A stretch of DNA of 64,000 nt from Acinetobacter sp. C32I (GCF_023702715.1 NZ_CP098480.1:1302001-1366000), one strand, 5' to 3'; counted from the first letter of the stretch, positions 17,760 to 25,863 are shown. The notes: generated by a model from the sequence alone, not told the origin. Numbers and translations: made by a program.

Positions 17760-18188
17760 ATGAAATTAAATGCTTGGTTGTGTGCTGCTGTTTTTGCAAG
17801 CTCATCACTAGTTACTGCTGCTCATGCGGATAATGCAACCCGTGTTGCTGCAACATCTGCGCTTGGTAGTGTCGTAGGTACTGCAATTGGTAAAGAAATT
17901 GGCGGAAACAGTGGCGCAATGATTGGTTCTGCTGTCGGTGGTGCTGGTGGTGCAGCGGCTGCAAGTAGCAAACGCACCCGTACCGAAGCTGCCATTGGTG
18001 GTGGTCTAGGTGGTGTGGGTGGTTATACGGTCGGCAAAAACCTCGGTGGCACCACAGGTGGTTATATTGGTGCTGCTGCTGGTGCAGCGGGTGGTGCTGC
18101 TCTAGGTCGTAAAGTTGGTCAAGACCGTGACTATGACAATTACCAATCGAAAAAATACAAGAAAAAAAGAAAGCACCGTCATCACTAA
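17760..18188 (+). CDS. glycine-zipper surface or envelope protein
   Basis: Small exported protein with a signal peptide ending AAHA (about residue 22) and a central glycine zipper (about 35-120) of repeated GxxxGxxxG elements such as GSVVGTAIGKEIGG, GAAGGAALG. Such segments insert into or span membranes as packed helices. The C-terminus is strongly basic (KKYKKKRKHRHH). A GAGGT-type site precedes the ATG by about 30 bases and a clean terminator follows. The molecular role is unknown. Confidence 0.82.
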   Translation: MKLNAWLCAAVFASSSLVTAAHADNATRVAATSALGSVVGTAIGKEIGGNSGAMIGSAVGGAGGAAAASSKRTRTEAAIGGGLGGVGGYTVGKNLGGTTGGYIGAAAGAAGGAALGRKVGQDRDYDNYQSKKYKKKRKHRHH

Positions 18189-18192
18189 TTCT

Positions 18193-18218
18193 AAAAAGCA
18201 CCTTCGGGTGCTTTTTTA
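18193..18218 (+). terminator. Rho-independent terminator
   Basis: AAAAAGCACC-TTCG-GGTGCTTTTTT hairpin with the stable TTCG loop, directly after the glycine-zipper gene. Confidence 0.9.
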
Positions 18219-18333
18219 TTATCTAGATTTCCCTTAAGCATGGATAAAATCCTGAGCAAAATGCTAGGTTGAATCCTTGTGCTGAACTTTCTAGAATAAT
18301 TCCTTATTTTTTATATGCCTTTTATGCTGCATC

Positions 18334-19704
18334 ATGAATACTGAATTACTCTCTCCTGCTGGTTCACTTAAAAATATGCGTTATGCCTTTGCTTATGGTG
18401 CCGATGCGGTCTATGCAGGCCAGCCTCGTTATAGCTTACGCGTGCGCAACAATGAATTTGACCATGACAATTTAAAAATCGGGATTGATGAGGCGCATGC
18501 GCTAGGCAAAAAATTTTATGTGGTGGTCAATATCCAGCCGCATAACAGCAAACTCAAAAACTTTATTCGAGATATCGAACCGATTATTGCCATGCAGCCA
18601 GACGCGCTGATTATGTCAGACCCCGGTTTGATTATGCTGGTACGTGAACATTTCCCCGAGATGCAGATTCATCTGTCGGTACAAGCCAATGCCATTAACT
18701 GGGCTACGGTAAAATTCTGGAAAGACTATGGTCTAAGTCGCGTGATCTTGTCACGAGAACTTTCGCTCGAAGAAATAGAACAAATCCAGAAACATGTGCC
18801 AGACATTGAACTGGAAGTGTTCGTGCATGGTGCACTGTGTATGGCCTATTCAGGTCGTTGCTTGTTATCGGGCTATATGAATAAACGTGATGCCAATCAA
18901 GGTGCCTGTACCAATGCCTGTCGTTGGGACTATAAAATCCACAAGGCACAGGAAGATGCCAATGGTGATGTGATTCCTGTTCAGCAGGTCGATACCCAAC
19001 AGCAATGTTGCTCGCAGACATCAAACCGCACTGATACAGCAGCACAAACTGTTTTGGTACAGCGTAATGATGAAGACATGTTTGCCGCTGAAGAGGATGA
19101 ACATGGTACTTATTTCATGAACTCCAAAGACCTACGCGCAGTGCAGCATGTGGATTGTCTGACTCAAATGGGTGTTGCTTCTTTAAAGATTGAAGGCCGT
19201 ACCAAATCTTATTTTTATTGTGCCCGAACTGCACAGATTTACCGCAAAGCTATTGATGATGCACTGGCAGGCAAAGTCTTTGATCCTAGCTTGATGACAC
19301 AACTGGAAGGCTTGGCCAATCGTGGTTATACCGAAGGCTTCTTGCGTCGCCATGTGCATAGCGATTATCAAAATTATGCAGACGGATCATCACATTTTGA
19401 CTATCAACAATTTTGCGGTGAAGTGATTGGCCGTCATGGTGACTATATTCGCATTGAGGTTAAAAACCGCTTTGTGATTGGTGATTCACTTGAGTTAATG
19501 ACCCCCAAAGGTAATATCCACTTCAAATTAGAACAGATGCGCGATCTTAAAGGCAATGCTATTGAAAATGCCAAAGGTTCAGGTCATATCGTCGAAATTC
19601 CACTCTCCGCTGAGATCGATATTGAATATGCACTCTTGATTCGTAATTTGCCCCACGCCACAACCGAGTTGCAATCTGCTGCACTTGCCTATTCGGCAGA
19701 TTGA
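18334..19704 (+). CDS. trhP: U32-family tRNA hydroxylation protein (YegQ/TrhP)
   Basis: U32 peptidase-like protein of 456 aa, close in layout to E. coli YegQ/TrhP, which supports prephenate-dependent 5-hydroxylation of wobble uridine in tRNA. The start MNTELLSPAGSLKNMRYAFAYGADAVYAG is diagnostic. A cysteine cluster (C168-x6-C175 then C191, C195: ALCMAYSGRC and GACTNAC) matches the family's iron-sulfur site. The insertion at about 210-255 with EDEHGTYFMNSKDLRA is as in YegQ. The next gene, two bases on, encodes a YfhL-type ferredoxin, supporting an iron-sulfur-dependent role. Assignment to TrhP rather than RlhA rests on length and context. Confidence 0.9.
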   Translation: MNTELLSPAGSLKNMRYAFAYGADAVYAGQPRYSLRVRNNEFDHDNLKIGIDEAHALGKKFYVVVNIQPHNSKLKNFIRDIEPIIAMQPDALIMSDPGLIMLVREHFPEMQIHLSVQANAINWATVKFWKDYGLSRVILSRELSLEEIEQIQKHVPDIELEVFVHGALCMAYSGRCLLSGYMNKRDANQGACTNACRWDYKIHKAQEDANGDVIPVQQVDTQQQCCSQTSNRTDTAAQTVLVQRNDEDMFAAEEDEHGTYFMNSKDLRAVQHVDCLTQMGVASLKIEGRTKSYFYCARTAQIYRKAIDDALAGKVFDPSLMTQLEGLANRGYTEGFLRRHVHSDYQNYADGSSHFDYQQFCGEVIGRHGDYIRIEVKNRFVIGDSLELMTPKGNIHFKLEQMRDLKGNAIENAKGSGHIVEIPLSAEIDIEYALLIRNLPHATTELQSAALAYSAD

Positions 19705-19705
19705 T

Positions 19706-19960
19706 ATGGCACTCATCATTACCAACGCATGTATCAATTGTGATATGTGCTTGCCTGAATGTCCCAATCAGGCGATTAATGAAGGTGCAAAAGTCTATGA
19801 AATCGACCCACAACGTTGCACTGAATGCATTGGTTTCTATACAGCACCTACCTGCCTCGCTGTCTGTCCCATCGATTGTATTCAGCCTGACCCAGCGTGG
19901 CAGGAATCTCCTGATCAACTGCTGATAAAATTCAATAACTTGAATCTATTCAAACATTAA
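19706..19960 (+). CDS. yfhL: YfhL-type 4Fe-4S dicluster ferredoxin
   Basis: Ferredoxin of 84 aa with two cysteine clusters: CINCDMCLPECP (residues 9-20) and CTECIGFYTAPTCLAVCP, whose extended spacing is the YfhL/Alvin-type second cluster. The ATG at 19706, one base after the trhP stop, is chosen because homologs begin MAL.I...C..C. Close linkage suggests that it donates electrons or clusters to TrhP. Low-potential electron transfer is known for the family; the specific partner is inferred. Confidence 0.93.
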   Translation: MALIITNACINCDMCLPECPNQAINEGAKVYEIDPQRCTECIGFYTAPTCLAVCPIDCIQPDPAWQESPDQLLIKFNNLNLFKH

Positions 19961-19972
19961 GGACTCACTAAA

Positions 19973-20020
19973 AGATAGGCACAAGCATCGCTATCAAATT
20001 ACAAAGTGCCTATCTCGCTT
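19973..20020 (+). terminator. terminator-like hairpin after yfhL
   Basis: AGATAGGCAC / GTGCCTATCT 10-bp stem with a 23-nt loop, followed by CGCTTTTC. It separates trhP-yfhL from the ABC-dioxygenase operon. Confidence 0.5.
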
Positions 20021-20087
20021 TTCATTGACTGCACTTCATCCTGATTTTGCTCTTCAGCATCCGCACTGGCATCAAAATTGCTAACTA

Positions 20088-20115
20088 GTATTACGTTTTA
20101 TTCAATTAGTATTAC
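20088..20115 (+). promoter_or_regulatory. GTATTAC 21-bp direct repeat, site A (shared operator)
   Basis: GTATTAC at 20088-20094 (followed by G) and GTATTAC at 20109-20115 (followed by T), starts exactly 21 bp apart, ending 15 bp before the permease ATG. The same pair in the same orientation precedes the nikR-like unit and the riboswitch unit. GTATTAC is palindromic except for its centre, so each copy could bind one ribbon-helix-helix dimer. Confidence 0.75.
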
Positions 20116-20130
20116 TACGGGTGTGCACCT

Positions 20131-21066
20131 ATGCATCATTCAGTATTGTCAAAAAGGAAAAAGCTTTACTTGAGTTTGGGATCTTTTCTGATTCCCATCT
20201 TAATCTGGAGCTGTGTCAGTTACTTACCTTTTATCTGGCATCCACAAGTTCAAATTACCGATGCAGGCTCAGCCACTTATCTACAGGCAGGCACCCGAAT
20301 AGATAAGCAGGCTTATTATGCAGAGGCTCAAGATGCCGTCAATCAAGGCAAAACCCCGCCTATAGGTATTCTGGTCAATCCAATTTATTTGCCTGCACCG
20401 CATCAAGTGGCGAAAGCACTTTTCACTTCGTTTACCACGCCCCCGCAACAGGCCGATGCCCCTTGGTTACATCAAAGCCTGTGGCACAGTATCAAGATTG
20501 TCTTTACGGCGTTTTTTATCTCTTCATTAATCGGTGTGCCGCTTGGTATTCTGTGTGGCTTTTCCAATAGCATTTCCAAACTCACCGAACCCTTTGTCGA
20601 GTTCTTTCGCTACTTGCCTGCACCTGCCTTTGGGGCATTGGCGGTGGCGATTTTAGGCATTAATGATGCCCCGAAAATTGCCATTATCGTGATTGGTACC
20701 TTATTTCAGCAAATTTTGATCATTGCCAATACCACCCGAATGGTTGATCGCGGCTTGGTTGAAGCAGGTTATACCCTAGGTACCAATAAGCTTAAAAGCC
20801 TGTTCCATGTGGTAATTCCTGCGGCACTGCCTGATATTTATCGTGATCAACGTGTCCTATTGGGTTGGGCGTGGACCTATTTAATTGTGTCGGAACTGAT
20901 TGGTGCAACCTCAGGAATTACCTGGTTCATTACGCAACAAGCGCGTTATCAAAATTTCGATAATGTTTATGCCGCCATCCTGATTATCGGGGTGATTGGA
21001 CTGTTATGTGATTTGATTTTAATGAAACTCGGCAGTTCCCTGTTTAAATGGAAAAAAGGAGTATAA
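20131..21066 (+). CDS. ABC transporter permease of the urea-carboxylase-linked type
   Basis: Inner-membrane permease of the nitrate/taurine/urea-carboxylase-region class. After a first membrane helix (about 13-32) there is an unusually long periplasmic stretch (about 33-110) containing a polar Y-Y-A-E-A-Q-D-A-V-N region and the conserved NPIYLPAPHQVAKALF; five further helices follow. The EAA-type loop is GLVEAGYTLGTNKLKSLFHVVIPAALPDIY. It starts the operon permease-ATPase-dioxygenase-291 aa protein and has the operator-like repeat 15 bp upstream. The probable partner binding protein is at 24021 on the other strand. Substrate is inferred to be a guanidino or urea-like compound. Confidence 0.88.
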   Translation: MHHSVLSKRKKLYLSLGSFLIPILIWSCVSYLPFIWHPQVQITDAGSATYLQAGTRIDKQAYYAEAQDAVNQGKTPPIGILVNPIYLPAPHQVAKALFTSFTTPPQQADAPWLHQSLWHSIKIVFTAFFISSLIGVPLGILCGFSNSISKLTEPFVEFFRYLPAPAFGALAVAILGINDAPKIAIIVIGTLFQQILIIANTTRMVDRGLVEAGYTLGTNKLKSLFHVVIPAALPDIYRDQRVLLGWAWTYLIVSELIGATSGITWFITQQARYQNFDNVYAAILIIGVIGLLCDLILMKLGSSLFKWKKGV

Positions 21067-21068
21067 AT

Positions 21069-21947
21069 ATGACAGATCATTTTGATGCCAAAGCCTATTT
21101 TGAGCATATTTATACGCGTCCCCTAATGTTGGAAACCAAGCAACTGACACAAATTTTTCAGCATGGTGATTCAGAACGAACCGTACTGAACCAGATTGAT
21201 TTACGTATTCATAAGCGTGAGTTTGTCTGTGTGATTGGTCCTTCGGGCTGTGGAAAATCAACTTTAAGCCGTGTGGTTGCAGGTCTAGATGACTACCACA
21301 GTGGTGAAGTTCTGGTTGAAGGACAAAAAATTAAAGGCCCAAGTTCAGAACGTGGCATGGTGTTTCAAGGCTATACCTTATTTCCATGGAAAACCGTCAA
21401 AGAAAATGTGATGTTTGGCCCTTTGATGAAAGGCATCAGTCAAACCCGTGCCGAAGAAATGGCGCGTGAATGGATCAATATTATTGGCTTAGAAAAATAT
21501 GAGAACCAGTTCCCGCATGAGCTTTCTGGTGGGATGAAACAGCGTGTCGCCATTGCCCGTGCCTTGGTCAATGAACCTAAGATTTTACTGATGGATGAGC
21601 CTTTTGGCGCACTTGATCCCTACACCCGACAAAAAATGCAAAAGCATCTCATGGACTTATGGCAAAACATTGATATCACTATTTTATTTGTCACGCATGA
21701 CATGGATGAAGCCATTTTACTGGCAGATCGTATTGTGGCTTTAAAAGCCAATCCGGGTGAGGTCAAAGAGATTATCGAAGTCAATTTACCACGCCCACGA
21801 AGCATGGAACTGATGCATTCACCTGAATTCAAACAGCTACGGGAGCATGTTGATCTGTTGGTACATCACCAAGAGGAAGCCCTAGATCCCGCGTTGCAGG
21901 ATTTACCTAAAATTCCACGTATGGCCCAAATGAGTACACAGAAATAA
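21069..21947 (+). CDS. ABC transporter ATP-binding protein
   Basis: ATPase of the nitrate/sulfonate importer class. Walker A GPSGCGKST (about residue 57), Q-loop region VFQGYTLFPWKT, signature LSGGMKQRVAIARAL, Walker B LLMDEPFGALD and H-loop VTHDMDEA are all intact. The ATG at 21069 has GGAG eight bases upstream inside the permease stop region; an in-frame upstream codon at 21048 would overlap the permease and lacks a site. It powers the adjoining permease and might also serve the ATPase-less permease at 14062, which is only a possibility. Confidence 0.95.
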   Translation: MTDHFDAKAYFEHIYTRPLMLETKQLTQIFQHGDSERTVLNQIDLRIHKREFVCVIGPSGCGKSTLSRVVAGLDDYHSGEVLVEGQKIKGPSSERGMVFQGYTLFPWKTVKENVMFGPLMKGISQTRAEEMAREWINIIGLEKYENQFPHELSGGMKQRVAIARALVNEPKILLMDEPFGALDPYTRQKMQKHLMDLWQNIDITILFVTHDMDEAILLADRIVALKANPGEVKEIIEVNLPRPRSMELMHSPEFKQLREHVDLLVHHQEEALDPALQDLPKIPRMAQMSTQK

Positions 21948-22000
21948 AATAGCGTTTGGGACGACCCAATCTGCTTCATTTATTGCTGGACGACCAGCCA

Positions 22001-23017
22001 ATGGTGAATCTCATGAACCATGATTATGTGTTGCCCTTAATTGATATTTCACTCCTCAACAGCGCGAGTTTAGAAGACCGCAAACAGGTGGTGAAGCAAC
22101 TTGATCAAGCCTGTAAAGACGTCGGCTTCTTATACATTCAAGGGGAGCAATTTCAACCCGAACTGTTCGATCAGTTAAAACAAATCGCGCAGCAATATTT
22201 TAGCCAAGACCAAGCCACTAAAATGCAACATTATATTGGCCTTTCCGAAAATCATAGTGGTTATGTGCCGATTGGCGAAGAACAGTTTAAAGCCAATGTC
22301 TATGATCTAAAAGAGTCCTATGACATCAATTATGACTATCTCGGTGAGCAGCATCGTCGTCCTTTACTCGGCCCAACGCTATGGCCTGAAGATGCCCACT
22401 TTAAACACACCGTTTTAAATTATTATCAACATATCAAAGCCATCGGCAATCAGCTGTTTAAAGCCTTTGCTTTGGCACTTGATTTGAATGAGGACTTTTT
22501 TGAACCGCATTCAAAGCATGCACCAAGCCAATTGAGGCTGATTCACTACCCTTACAATCCCGAAGCACAAGATCAATCAGGTATTGGGGCACATACCGAC
22601 TATGAATGTTTTACCCTTTTATTTCCAACGGCTGAAGGTTTACAGGTACTGAATAAACAAGGTGAATGGATCGATGTTCCCTTAATTGAAAACACCATGG
22701 TAATGAATATTGGTGACATGATGGAGATATTATCTAACGGTCGTTATCTGGCAACCAAGCATCGTGTAAGACGTGTACAACAAGAACGTTACTCTTTTCC
22801 GCTGTTCTTCTCCTGTGATTATGACTATCTGATTCAACCGTTGATTCCTAATGAAGCGCCGTTATATCCGCCAATGAAAGGTGGTGAACATCTGTTCAAC
22901 CAAACAGCTCAAACCTTTATATACCTCAAGCAACGCATTCAGTCGGGTGAGTTGGTACTTGAAAATGCCCGTCCACTATACTCTTTTGGTTTAAATGAAC
23001 AAGGAGCAAGTGAATGA
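22001..23017 (+). CDS. 2-oxoglutarate/Fe(II)-dependent dioxygenase, isopenicillin N synthase-like family
   Basis: Non-heme iron oxygenase. An N-terminal DIOX_N segment (VLPLIDISLLNSASLEDRKQ...ACKDVGFLYI) is followed by the jelly-roll core with the iron ligands in AHTDYECF (HxD) and ATKHRVRR (distal His), and the RYSFPLFFS segment supplying the Arg-x-Ser that binds 2-oxoglutarate. Starts are uncertain: TTG 21956, ATG 22001 and ATG 22013 are all possible; homologous sequence begins near the last. It overlaps the next gene by four bases. Given the shared operator with guanidine-carboxylase genes, I infer that it hydroxylates the imported substrate, perhaps releasing guanidine. The known ethylene-forming enzyme is a precedent for guanidine release by this fold. 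Confidence 0.9.
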   Translation: MVNLMNHDYVLPLIDISLLNSASLEDRKQVVKQLDQACKDVGFLYIQGEQFQPELFDQLKQIAQQYFSQDQATKMQHYIGLSENHSGYVPIGEEQFKANVYDLKESYDINYDYLGEQHRRPLLGPTLWPEDAHFKHTVLNYYQHIKAIGNQLFKAFALALDLNEDFFEPHSKHAPSQLRLIHYPYNPEAQDQSGIGAHTDYECFTLLFPTAEGLQVLNKQGEWIDVPLIENTMVMNIGDMMEILSNGRYLATKHRVRRVQQERYSFPLFFSCDYDYLIQPLIPNEAPLYPPMKGGEHLFNQTAQTFIYLKQRIQSGELVLENARPLYSFGLNEQGASE

Positions 23018-23889
23018 ACCTAATCAACTTATTAGCGCAACTTGAGCCAACAGTAATTGATGATCACTTGCCCTTACCACGCTATTTATTGGGATGTTTT
23101 AGACGTAAAAGTATCAGCTTCTTCAATGGCATGACCGATGAAAAAACGATTGTGTATTGGTTTCAGTCCAAATCTTTTAGCATTGATCTACGACTGATCG
23201 ATGCCAATCAAACTGCAGTATATGAACGACAAGGATGGATTGGCGATACTTTATGGGATTCAGAGCGCGAATTACTCTCTTGGCAGGTTCATCAGAACTA
23301 TCAGAATCATATTCAATGGCCTGAACCTGCTAAGCTTTACCCAATCGGCAATAGCATTTTAGAGTTCTCACCTTCCCATGCCTACGTAGAAGATTGGCGA
23401 CAACAGGCTCAGCATGGCTTATTGCTTGGTTTACGTCTATTTCAAATGCAATATGTGGCAACACAAAAGATTGTACCTATGGATGGGGGCTTGATGATTT
23501 GCGATCAACACATGGCTTATGCACAATCACGTCATCCACAGCTGCAACATCAATTGAAAAATGGCCCAATTGATCATCCCGAAAACGATCTCAAAGCAAT
23601 TGAAAGTTATGAAGTCTCAGTTGCCTTAAATGGTTCTTCTATTGGTTTTAGTACTATCACCAGTCGTTTGCAGCAATCGATTTCACTGGATGATTTTGAA
23701 ATAGAAGATGCCAACACCCTGACTCAACTAAAACAGATTGAAGGTGAGCTGTATCGACTTTATTTTCACTTGGATATCTATCAACCTGATTTTGTATTTC
23801 ATACCGCAACTGCAACCACCACGGATACACAACAATGGCTAATGGCTGAACAAAAGCATTTATTAAAAAATGCCACACGGACTTACTAA
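23014..23889 (+). CDS. unrecognised 291-residue protein of the guanidine-linked operon
   Basis: I do not recognise this family. The protein has no signal peptide or membrane segment and is rich in Gln, His and Trp with an alternating hydrophobic pattern suggesting a mainly beta, barrel-like fold, perhaps duplicated: GCFRRKSISFFNGMTDEKTIVYWFQSKSFSIDLRLID in the first half and SYEVSVALNGSSIGFSTITSRLQQSI in the second. The ATG overlaps the dioxygenase stop (ATGA), so it is tightly coupled to that enzyme. A catalytic or accessory role alongside the dioxygenase is likely from position alone. A hairpin follows the gene. Confidence 0.75.
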   Translation: MNLINLLAQLEPTVIDDHLPLPRYLLGCFRRKSISFFNGMTDEKTIVYWFQSKSFSIDLRLIDANQTAVYERQGWIGDTLWDSERELLSWQVHQNYQNHIQWPEPAKLYPIGNSILEFSPSHAYVEDWRQQAQHGLLLGLRLFQMQYVATQKIVPMDGGLMICDQHMAYAQSRHPQLQHQLKNGPIDHPENDLKAIESYEVSVALNGSSIGFSTITSRLQQSISLDDFEIEDANTLTQLKQIEGELYRLYFHLDIYQPDFVFHTATATTTDTQQWLMAEQKHLLKNATRTY

Positions 23890-23917
23890 TCCTATTTGTA
23901 TGTGATTGATCTAGACA

Positions 23918-23955
23918 AGGACGATTGTGATAAAAGGTTCTATCACAATCGTCCT
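23918..23955. terminator. hairpin between convergent units
   Basis: Perfect 15-bp inverted repeat (AGGACGATTGTGATA and its complement) with an 8-nt loop, between the 291-residue gene and the convergent binding-protein gene. No T-run on either side, so it may need Rho or act as an mRNA 3'-end stabiliser. Confidence 0.6.
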
Positions 23956-24020
23956 GTTGATTTAGAATCTGAGAACATAAAAATCGCTCATTAAGAACAA
24001 TTTTTTATACCAGAAAATAT

Positions 24021-25052
24021 CTATTTCAACTCATCCACCAAAGCCGGATAGATCAAACCATCCACATCCACTTCAGTTTTATAAATACCATTGCTGACAT
24101 TGAATTGATTGACGTGATAGGTCGAACCATAAATCGAATCAAAGCCTGTTCCCTTCTGGAACACTTTCTTATTCGCTGCAATATCCAGTAAATGCGTCCC
24201 CTCAATAAATTGCTCATATTGTTGAGGATCAACACCAACACGATTGGCCATGATTTTTACCGCATCTGCATGGGTGGCAGGGTCTTGGATGTATTTCACC
24301 GTTTTATCCCACACTTGGATCAGCTTTTTCCAATCCTCTTTATGCACAGATAAATGAGTTGGATTTACCGCTAAGGTATCGTAAATCAAGCCAGGCTTAT
24401 CCTTGGAACTGTAAATAATCTTGGAACCTGCAACGGCTTTTAAGGCCTGATTAGCCACGGGTTGCCAAACTGCAATTGCAGCAACATCCTGACTGCCAAA
24501 CACTTGAGGAAGTTCATTGGTCACCGAATTGACCAATTTAATATCTGAAAAAGGAATCTTGGCATCGGTCAAAGCCGTCGATAATAGCAGGTGATCGACT
24601 AAGCCCTTTTCCGTTGCTATGGATTTTCCTTTTAAATCTTGAATACTGTTGATGCCAGTCTTGGCAATAATCACATCATTACCCGCAGAATAATCTGTGA
24701 CCATAATAATCATACCCTTGCTTCCCCCAGAGGCATTCACCAAATTATCACCATTGGTAATAAACACAGCATCCAGTTGATTGGCGGCAAAAGCAGAAAT
24801 TGAAGCTGAATAATCGAACCATTTAAATTCAACATTTAAGCCTGCATCTTTGAGCCAACCCTTTTCAATCGCCACTTGCCAAGCCACCCAACCCGGCCAA
24901 TCACTATAACCAATCGTAATAGGCGTGGTTGTCGTTACATCTTTGGCCTCGGTCGCTTTTTCCGCCGTTGGCACTTTGGCGGAATTATCACACGCGCTAA
25001 GGCCCAGTCCCAACAGCACTGAAACGGATAAAGTTGCTATTGCTTGCTTCAT
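24021..25052 (-). CDS. ABC transporter substrate-binding lipoprotein, urea-carboxylase-region type
   Basis: Binding protein of the NMT1/TauA-like class that occurs next to urea-carboxylase genes. The ATG at 25052 (GGGGTG five bases upstream) yields a lipoprotein signal with lipobox LSAC. The mature part has ITIGYSDWPGWVAWQVAIEKGWLKDAGLNVEFKWFDY (about 45-80) and GLDAVFITNGDNL-like lobe residues, then NSIQDLKGKSIATEKG. It is the likely partner of the permease and ATPase at 20131-21947, though on the opposite strand; both units carry the same operator. Ligand unknown; guanidine, a guanidino acid or a urea derivative are candidates. Confidence 0.9.
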   Translation of the reverse strand: MKQAIATLSVSVLLGLGLSACDNSAKVPTAEKATEAKDVTTTTPITIGYSDWPGWVAWQVAIEKGWLKDAGLNVEFKWFDYSASISAFAANQLDAVFITNGDNLVNASGGSKGMIIMVTDYSAGNDVIIAKTGINSIQDLKGKSIATEKGLVDHLLLSTALTDAKIPFSDIKLVNSVTNELPQVFGSQDVAAIAVWQPVANQALKAVAGSKIIYSSKDKPGLIYDTLAVNPTHLSVHKEDWKKLIQVWDKTVKYIQDPATHADAVKIMANRVGVDPQQYEQFIEGTHLLDIAANKKVFQKGTGFDSIYGSTYHVNQFNVSNGIYKTEVDVDGLIYPALVDELK

Positions 25053-25124
25053 AATCACCCCATATCTTTTTTGAAAATTTTGCCCACATCTCAATTACGT
25101 GTTTAGCGACAATGCCAACGCTTG

Positions 25125-25562
25125 CTAATTGTTTTGCTGTAAGGGTGGCATCACCGCATCCATGAGTTCCAGATGCCCTTTAATGACTCCTTTTAAGGCG
25201 GTAAATTGTTGGCTAATCTGTTTAAGATCATTGCTGCCACCTTGTAACAGCATGACTTCCAATATTTTTTGTTGATCCAGTTGAATATGTAATGAACTAA
25301 TCACCTGTTCTAAAAATTTCTGCTGTAAATCTAAGAGCTGCATCCGCAACGGCATACAACTGGCGTCATAGAGCAAAGTCAGTGTGCCGACCATGACTGC
25401 ATTTTGCTGTGCCTGCTCAGCAATGAGATGCTTGTTGATCATATCGACAATTGCCTGAGAGCGACTCTCATAATGCTCTTCGACAATGGTTTGATCTAAG
25501 GCTTCAACCGTCTTTTCAGGCACGGTAATACTGATTCGAGTCAGTTTAGGACGAGCATTCAT
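25125..25562 (-). CDS. NikR-like ribbon-helix-helix regulator lacking the usual nickel ligands
   Basis: Transcription factor of 145 aa with an N-terminal ribbon-helix-helix domain (KLTRISITVPEKTVEALDQTI.....SRSQAIVDMINKHL, residues 6-47) and a C-terminal ACT-like domain resembling NikR (VGTLTLLYD ... SSLHIQLDQQKILEVMLLQG ... IKGHLELM). By eye against E. coli NikR, the first His of HVH is kept but the second is Gln (HIQ), the position of Cys95 is hydrophobic and the preceding His cluster is absent, so the high-affinity nickel site seems lost. It probably binds the 21-bp-spaced GTATTAC sites upstream of three units, including its own. The effector is unknown. Confidence 0.85.
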   Translation of the reverse strand: MNARPKLTRISITVPEKTVEALDQTIVEEHYESRSQAIVDMINKHLIAEQAQQNAVMVGTLTLLYDASCMPLRMQLLDLQQKFLEQVISSLHIQLDQQKILEVMLLQGGSNDLKQISQQFTALKGVIKGHLELMDAVMPPLQQNN

Positions 25563-25572
25563 AATGATCAGA

Positions 25573-25689
25573 CTATTGTTTAGGGAGTTGGGTTTGCTTT
25601 ACATACAGACCTGCTCGGACGCTCAGTAAATTGGCAAAACAGCGCACTGCAACTTTGAAATACTGAATTAGGATTGATTGCGTTTTCAT
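25573..25689 (-). CDS. possible small protein (38 aa) leading the nikR-like unit
   Basis: Short open frame of 38 codons with a very good ribosome binding site (GAGGTGG, four bases before the ATG at 25689) starting 16 bp after operator site B and ending 10 bp before the NikR-like gene, which itself has no clear binding site. It begins MKTQSILIQYF and is basic (about seven Lys/Arg, one Cys). It may be a leader peptide that couples translation to the regulator, or a small protein. No family is recognised; a real gene is supported only by its signals and position. Confidence 0.45.
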   Translation of the reverse strand: MKTQSILIQYFKVAVRCFANLLSVRAGLYVKQTQLPKQ

Positions 25690-25705
25690 AACCACCTCAG
25701 CCTTA

Positions 25706-25733
25706 GTAATACCAAATTTATAATTCGTAATAT
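25706..25733 (-). promoter_or_regulatory. GTATTAC/ATATTAC 21-bp direct repeat, site B (shared operator)
   Basis: On the plus strand GTAATAC at 25706-25712 and GTAATAT at 25727-25733, starts 21 bp apart. Read in gene direction this is ATATTACG then GTATTACT, the same order and flanks as sites A and C. It ends 16 bp before the 38-aa ORF, as site A ends 15 bp before the permease. A TATAAA between the half-sites could be a -10 element. Confidence 0.72.
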
Positions 25734-25811
25734 TTAATGCAGTATCTATGCCAGTTTTTTAACCAAATAAAGGAGGAAAAACCGTGTGAATTGCTGAATA
25801 AATGCACATAA

Positions 25812-25843
25812 AAAAAGCCCGATGTTTCATCATAGGGCCTTTT
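25812..25843 (-). terminator. terminator after the carboxylase gene
   Basis: On the minus strand a GCCC...GATG-AAA-CATC...GGGC hairpin is followed by TTTTTT, 20 bp past the carboxylase stop codon. It separates the carboxylase transcript from the nikR-like unit. Confidence 0.75.
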
Positions 25844-25863
25844 CTGCATCATGAATTTAATCG

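Noticed and set aside
17812-18201. Long antisense frame rich in His and Gln opposite the glycine-zipper gene
   Set aside because: Mirror image of GGT/GCT/GCA-rich codons; no family, no binding site.
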